From Candidatus Susulua stagnicola (lineage in GTDB: Bacteria; Omnitrophota; Gorgyraeia; Duberdicusellales; 4484-171), in NCBI GenBank assembly GCA_030765735.1, contig JAVCBZ010000087.1:1-6364 (forward strand): a stretch of DNA of 6,364 bases. Reading direction: 5' to 3'. Of the stretch, positions 3,117 through 6,364 are shown piece after piece. The position numbers and the translations under genes were made by a program. The number at the start of each line of letters is the position of its first letter. The first letter of the stretch is position 1. The notes beneath the pieces were generated by a model. It searched no databases and was not told the origin of the DNA. It was given only the letters and a program-made list of their open reading frames with translations.

Positions 3117-5790
3117 CTTCTATTGCTGCCTGCGCCGCAGCTAATCTCGCAATTGGAACCCTGAAAGGTGAACAACTAACATAGTTTAAACCAGCTTTAT
3201 GACAAAATTTAACTGATTCTGGATCACCGCCATGTTCTCCACAAATACCACATTTAAGATTTTTGTTTGTTTTTCTACCTAATTTTACAGCCATCTTAAC
3301 AAGCTGGCCAACACCTTCTTGATCAATTGTTTGGAATGGATCATCAGGTAAAATTTTCTTTTTGATATATTCTGGCAGAAAAACTCCAGCATCGTCACGA
3401 CTATAACCAAAAGTCATCTGAGTTAAATCATTTGTTCCAAAAGAGAAAAATTCAGCTTTCGCAGCAACTTTATCAGCAGTTAAGGCTGCTCGAGGAATTT
3501 CAATCATTGTTCCAACCATATATTTGACCTTTGATTTAGCTTTACTAATAATGCTCTTGGCAGTTTTACGAACAATTTCTTCCAAATATTCATATTCATT
3601 AACTGTGCCGATAAGTGGAATCATAATTTCTGGAAGAACTTTAATTCCCTTCTTGGTCATACTACATGCTGCTTCTACAATCGCTGTGGTCTGCATAACA
3701 CATAATTCAGGGTAAGTGATAGACAACCTACAACCACGATGACCAAGCATTGGATTTGACTCATGTAATTTAGTAACCAATTCCTTAATTTTTGCCGGTG
3801 AAACTTTTAAACGCTTAGCCATTTCTTTTTGACCTTCTGTATCATTAGGCAAAAATTCATGTAATGGTGGGTCAAGAAGTCTTATTGTTACCGGGAGTCC
3901 ATTCATTTCTTTAAAAATCCCTTCAAAATCTTTTCTCTGGTAAGGCAACAACTTCTTAAGAGCTGCCTCTCTTGTTTCCCTGTCTTGAGCTAAGATAAAT
4001 TCACGAACAGCCCAAATTCTTTCTCCTCCAAAAAACATATGCTCAGTTCTAGTAAGACCAATACCCTCAGCCCCTAATCTCCTAGCTGCCTGTGAATCCT
4101 TAGGCGTATCAGCATTAGTCCTAATATTAAGCTTTCTGTATTGATCAGCCCATTTCATTATCTGAGTAAACATCTTATAAATTGAACTCTTTTTAGCTGT
4201 AGGATTATTTTCAACAACTCCGGAAATTACCGGGCTTGTTGTAGATTTCACATCGCCTAACATAACTTCACCAGTTGTCCCATCTAATGATAAAGAATCG
4301 CCTTCTTTAATTGTAATTCCTCCAACTGATATTTCCTTTTTAGAATAATTAATATTTAGAGCACTACACCCAGCAATACAGCATTTTCCCCAACCTCTAG
4401 CAACTACAGCTGCATGTGAGGTCATTCCACCAGTTGAAGTCAATATACCTTCAGCAGCATCCATTCCAGCTACATCTTCAGGAGAGGTTTCCTGACGAAC
4501 AAGAATAACCTTTTTCCCTTTCTTCTTCCAGCTTTCAGCATCATCAGCTGTAAAAACAACATACCCTGAAGCCGCACCTGGTCCAGCTGGAAGGCCTTTA
4601 GCTATTTTTTTAACTTTTTTCATTGCTACAGGATCAAAAATCGGAAAAAGAAGTTGATTAAGTTGTTCACCTTCAATCCGCATAAGAGCTTCCTGCGGTG
4701 TAATCATTTTCTCTACTACCATATCATAAGCAATCTTAACTGCTGCCAGACCAGTACGTTTACCAGTACGAGTTTGAAGCATGAAAAGCCTACCTTCCTG
4801 TATGGTAAATTCTACATCCTGTATATCTCGATAATGTCTTTCAAGTTTATTTCTTATACCGTCAAGCTGTTTATAAATCTTAGGCATTTTCTTCTTAAGA
4901 TGATCAATCGGCTCAGGCGTTCTTATTCCGGCTACAACATCTTCACCTTGAGCATTGATAAGAAATTCCCCAAAGAATTTTTTCTCTCCATTAGAAGGAT
5001 TGCGAGTAAAAGCTACACCGGTACCAGAGGTATTACCCATGTTTCCAAAAACCATTGCCTGGACATTAACCGCAGTACCAAGAAGCCCAGTAATCTTGTT
5101 TATTCTTCTGTAGATTACAGCTCTTTCAATATTCCAAGAACCAAATACCGCATTAACAGCAGCCATTAATTGTTCTTTAGCTTTGGTCGGAAAAGGTTTT
5201 TTTACATATTTTTTATATACGCTTTTATACTCAGAAACTAATTCTTTAAGCTGACTAATTGTGAGATCATTATCTTGTTTTGCTTTATATTTTTTCTTAA
5301 TAGCTGTTAATTTAATTTCAAAATGTTCATGGTCAACCCCCATAACAACATTTCCAAACATATCAATAAAACGTCGATAAGCATCCCAAGCAAGACGTTC
5401 GTTACCAGTTTTCTCTGCCAAACCAATTACTGCCTGGTCATTTAAACCAAGATTAAGAACTGTATCCATCATTCCCGGCATTGAAACTGCAGCACCACTA
5501 CGAACTGAAACTAACAAAGGGTTCTTAGGATCACCCAATTTTGCACCCATACTTTTCTCTAACATAATGATATTAGCATCTACTTGCTTCTGTAGGTCAA
5601 TCGGATACTTATCCCCATGTTTATAATAATAATCGCATACTTCTGTTGAAATGGTAAAGCCCGGAGGTACAGGTACTCCAATACTACACATCTCTGCTAA
5701 ATTTGCACCCTTACCACCTAAAATACTTTTCATTGTAGTATTCCCTTCTGACTTCCCTGCGCTAAAAAAATATACGTATTTCTTTGCCAT
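3109..5790 (-). CDS. ppdK: Pyruvate, phosphate dikinase
   Basis: The enzyme interconverts pyruvate, ATP and phosphate with phosphoenolpyruvate, AMP and pyrophosphate. In anaerobes it serves either PPi-linked glycolysis or gluconeogenesis. At 893 residues it is full length (bacterial enzymes are near 875-900). The N-terminal ATP-grasp domain covers about residues 1-340, with LGGKGANLAEM (24-34), SVRSGAAVSMPGMMDTVLNLG (95-115, quoted in part) and GVAFTRNPSNGEKKFFGEF (258-276). The central phosphohistidine domain has GGMTSHAAVVARGWGK, the phosphorylated residue being His459. The C-terminal PEP/pyruvate barrel (about 530-893) has GIGLTRTEHMFF (576-587) and CGEHGGDP, with the catalytic Cys at 850. 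The ATG at 5790 has a good AAGGAG site (5800-5795). It follows glyS by 46 bases, a gene order I recall from several bacteria. The stop codon TAG lies inside the adjacent repeat array, which also supplies the last two residues, Gly-Ser. Confidence 0.98.
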   Translation of the reverse strand: MAKKYVYFFSAGKSEGNTTMKSILGGKGANLAEMCSIGVPVPPGFTISTEVCDYYYKHGDKYPIDLQKQVDANIIMLEKSMGAKLGDPKNPLLVSVRSGAAVSMPGMMDTVLNLGLNDQAVIGLAEKTGNERLAWDAYRRFIDMFGNVVMGVDHEHFEIKLTAIKKKYKAKQDNDLTISQLKELVSEYKSVYKKYVKKPFPTKAKEQLMAAVNAVFGSWNIERAVIYRRINKITGLLGTAVNVQAMVFGNMGNTSGTGVAFTRNPSNGEKKFFGEFLINAQGEDVVAGIRTPEPIDHLKKKMPKIYKQLDGIRNKLERHYRDIQDVEFTIQEGRLFMLQTRTGKRTGLAAVKIAYDMVVEKMITPQEALMRIEGEQLNQLLFPIFDPVAMKKVKKIAKGLPAGPGAASGYVVFTADDAESWKKKGKKVILVRQETSPEDVAGMDAAEGILTSTGGMTSHAAVVARGWGKCCIAGCSALNINYSKKEISVGGITIKEGDSLSLDGTTGEVMLGDVKSTTSPVISGVVENNPTAKKSSIYKMFTQIMKWADQYRKLNIRTNADTPKDSQAARRLGAEGIGLTRTEHMFFGGERIWAVREFILAQDRETREAALKKLLPYQRKDFEGIFKEMNGLPVTIRLLDPPLHEFLPNDTEGQKEMAKRLKVSPAKIKELVTKLHESNPMLGHRGCRLSITYPELCVMQTTAIVEAACSMTKKGIKVLPEIMIPLIGTVNEYEYLEEIVRKTAKSIISKAKSKVKYMVGTMIEIPRAALTADKVAAKAEFFSFGTNDLTQMTFGYSRDDAGVFLPEYIKKKILPDDPFQTIDQEGVGQLVKMAVKLGRKTNKNLKCGICGEHGGDPESVKFCHKAGLNYVSCSPFRVPIARLAAAQAAIEGS

Positions 5791-5810
5791 TTTTCTCCTT
5801 ATTATTGTAA

Positions 5811-5841
5811 ATTAACCCTTCGACTTACGCTCAGGGTTAAT
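5811..5841. repeat. 31-base inverted repeat overlapping the glyS stop, REP-like
   Basis: ATTAACCCT (5811-5819) and AGGGTTAAT (5833-5841) form a perfect 9-base-pair stem around a 13-base loop, TCGACTTACGCTC. The core, CCCTTCGACTTACGCTCAG, resembles the widespread dispersed CCCTTCGACT-CGCTCAGGG palindromes seen in many bacterial genomes (from memory). The glyS stop codon lies inside one arm, and the ppdK ribosome site begins 11 bases beyond the other. There is no T tract, so it should not stop transcription efficiently. It may stabilise or help process the mRNA between the two genes. Confidence 0.72.
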
Positions 5842-6364
5842 AAAACTTAACTCTTTTTTTAATAAATTCCTTGACTTTAGTTGTATCAACCCTCACCTGT
5901 TCCATGCTATCTCTATCTCGAATAGTAACCTTTCCATCATTTAAGCTTTCCACATCAACAGTTACACAGAAAGGAGTTCCAATCTCATCTTGGCGACGAT
6001 AAAGTTTGCCAATTCCTGCTGTATCGGCATAAAGGGCAGGTAACTCATCTTTTATATCACAAAAAATGTTTTTTGCAAGCTCGACTACTTCTGGTTTATT
6101 CTTCAATAAAGGGAATACTGCCGCCGAATATGGTGCTAAGTCTGGTTTCAATTTTAAAACATTTCTCACTTTACCATTAACTTCTTCGCTGCAAAAAGCA
6201 TCAGATAAACAAGCAAAAAATGTTCTATCTACTCCAGCTGAAGGCTCAATAACATAAGGAACAAATCGCTTCTTATTGACACTATCAAAATAAGACAAAT
6301 CTTTCTTGCTTACCCTAGCATGTTCGCTTAAATCAAAATCTCCTCTATTAGCTATTCCTTCTAA
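5837..6364 (-). CDS. glyS: Glycyl-tRNA synthetase, single-chain class II type (3' part only)
   Basis: This enzyme charges tRNA-Gly with glycine. The reading frame is open to the right edge, so the visible 175 residues are only the C-terminal part; the TTG at 6298 should not be taken as the start. The first visible residues, LEGIANRGDFDLSEH, match the eukaryotic/Gram-positive-like alpha2 synthetase rather than the alpha2-beta2 type. Class II motif 3, with its invariant arginine, is in VIEPSAGVDRTF at about visible residues 38-49. The anticodon-binding domain follows, from KLKPDLAPYSAAVFPLL through TAGIGKLYRRQDEIGTPFCV to the end at KVKEFIKKRVKFY. The gene ends normally with TAA inside a hairpin and is followed by ppdK after 46 bases. 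No frameshift is seen. The symbol follows common use for the single-chain enzyme (also called glyQS). Confidence 0.96.
   Translation of the reverse strand, partial: LEGIANRGDFDLSEHARVSKKDLSYFDSVNKKRFVPYVIEPSAGVDRTFFACLSDAFCSEEVNGKVRNVLKLKPDLAPYSAAVFPLLKNKPEVVELAKNIFCDIKDELPALYADTAGIGKLYRRQDEIGTPFCVTVDVESLNDGKVTIRDRDSMEQVRVDTTKVKEFIKKRVKFY

Noticed and set aside
4654..5169. 171-residue plus-strand reading frame inside ppdK.
   Set aside because: It is fully antisense to a conserved part of ppdK, has low-complexity composition and no domain; it is a by-product of the codon use of the real gene.
6296..6298. TTG start for a separate 153-residue gene.
   Set aside because: The frame continues upstream through LEGIANRGDFDL, a conserved glycyl-tRNA synthetase segment, to the window edge, so this is an internal leucine codon.

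Overview
The window reads as one stretch of an AT-rich bacterial chromosome, and every recognisable gene lies on the minus strand, so transcription runs from position 6364 toward position 1. The gene content is bacterial: a single-chain glycyl-tRNA synthetase, pyruvate phosphate dikinase, a sigma-70 family factor, adenine phosphoribosyltransferase, a tRNA-Arg without an encoded CCA, and two small uncharacterised proteins. The DUF5674-like gene, the DUF6580-like membrane protein, the short intergenic repeats and the low G+C content suggest an uncultivated lineage such as Candidatus Omnitrophota or a relative. That placement is an inference made without any database search.

Right part, 6364 to 1681: the 3' end of glyS, then ppdK, a sigma factor gene and apt. 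They are tightly spaced, with intergenic gaps of 46, 88 and 11 bases, and no convincing intrinsic terminator lies between them, so they look like one operon. The two larger gaps are filled with repeat structure. A 31-base inverted repeat overlaps the glyS stop codon. A 90-base array with a 9-base period joins the ppdK stop to the sigma factor start.

Middle, 1680 to 899: tRNA-Arg(CCU) lies 20 bases after apt and 18 bases before a DUF5674-like gene. That gene overlaps a second small gene of unknown function. The tRNA therefore seems to be embedded in, and cut from, a longer transcript.

Left part, 898 to 1: a clear sigma-70 type promoter sits so close to the start of a DUF6580-like membrane protein gene that the mRNA may be leaderless. 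Five bases after that gene's stop codon a well-formed cobalamin riboswitch begins, with its own terminator. A second strong terminator and a GGGGACGGTTC motif follow, and no gene is seen under riboswitch control inside the window. The unusual placement of the riboswitch and the strand-flipping 9-base repeat array are the two features most worth a second look. I found no CRISPR array, phage module or clear defence system.
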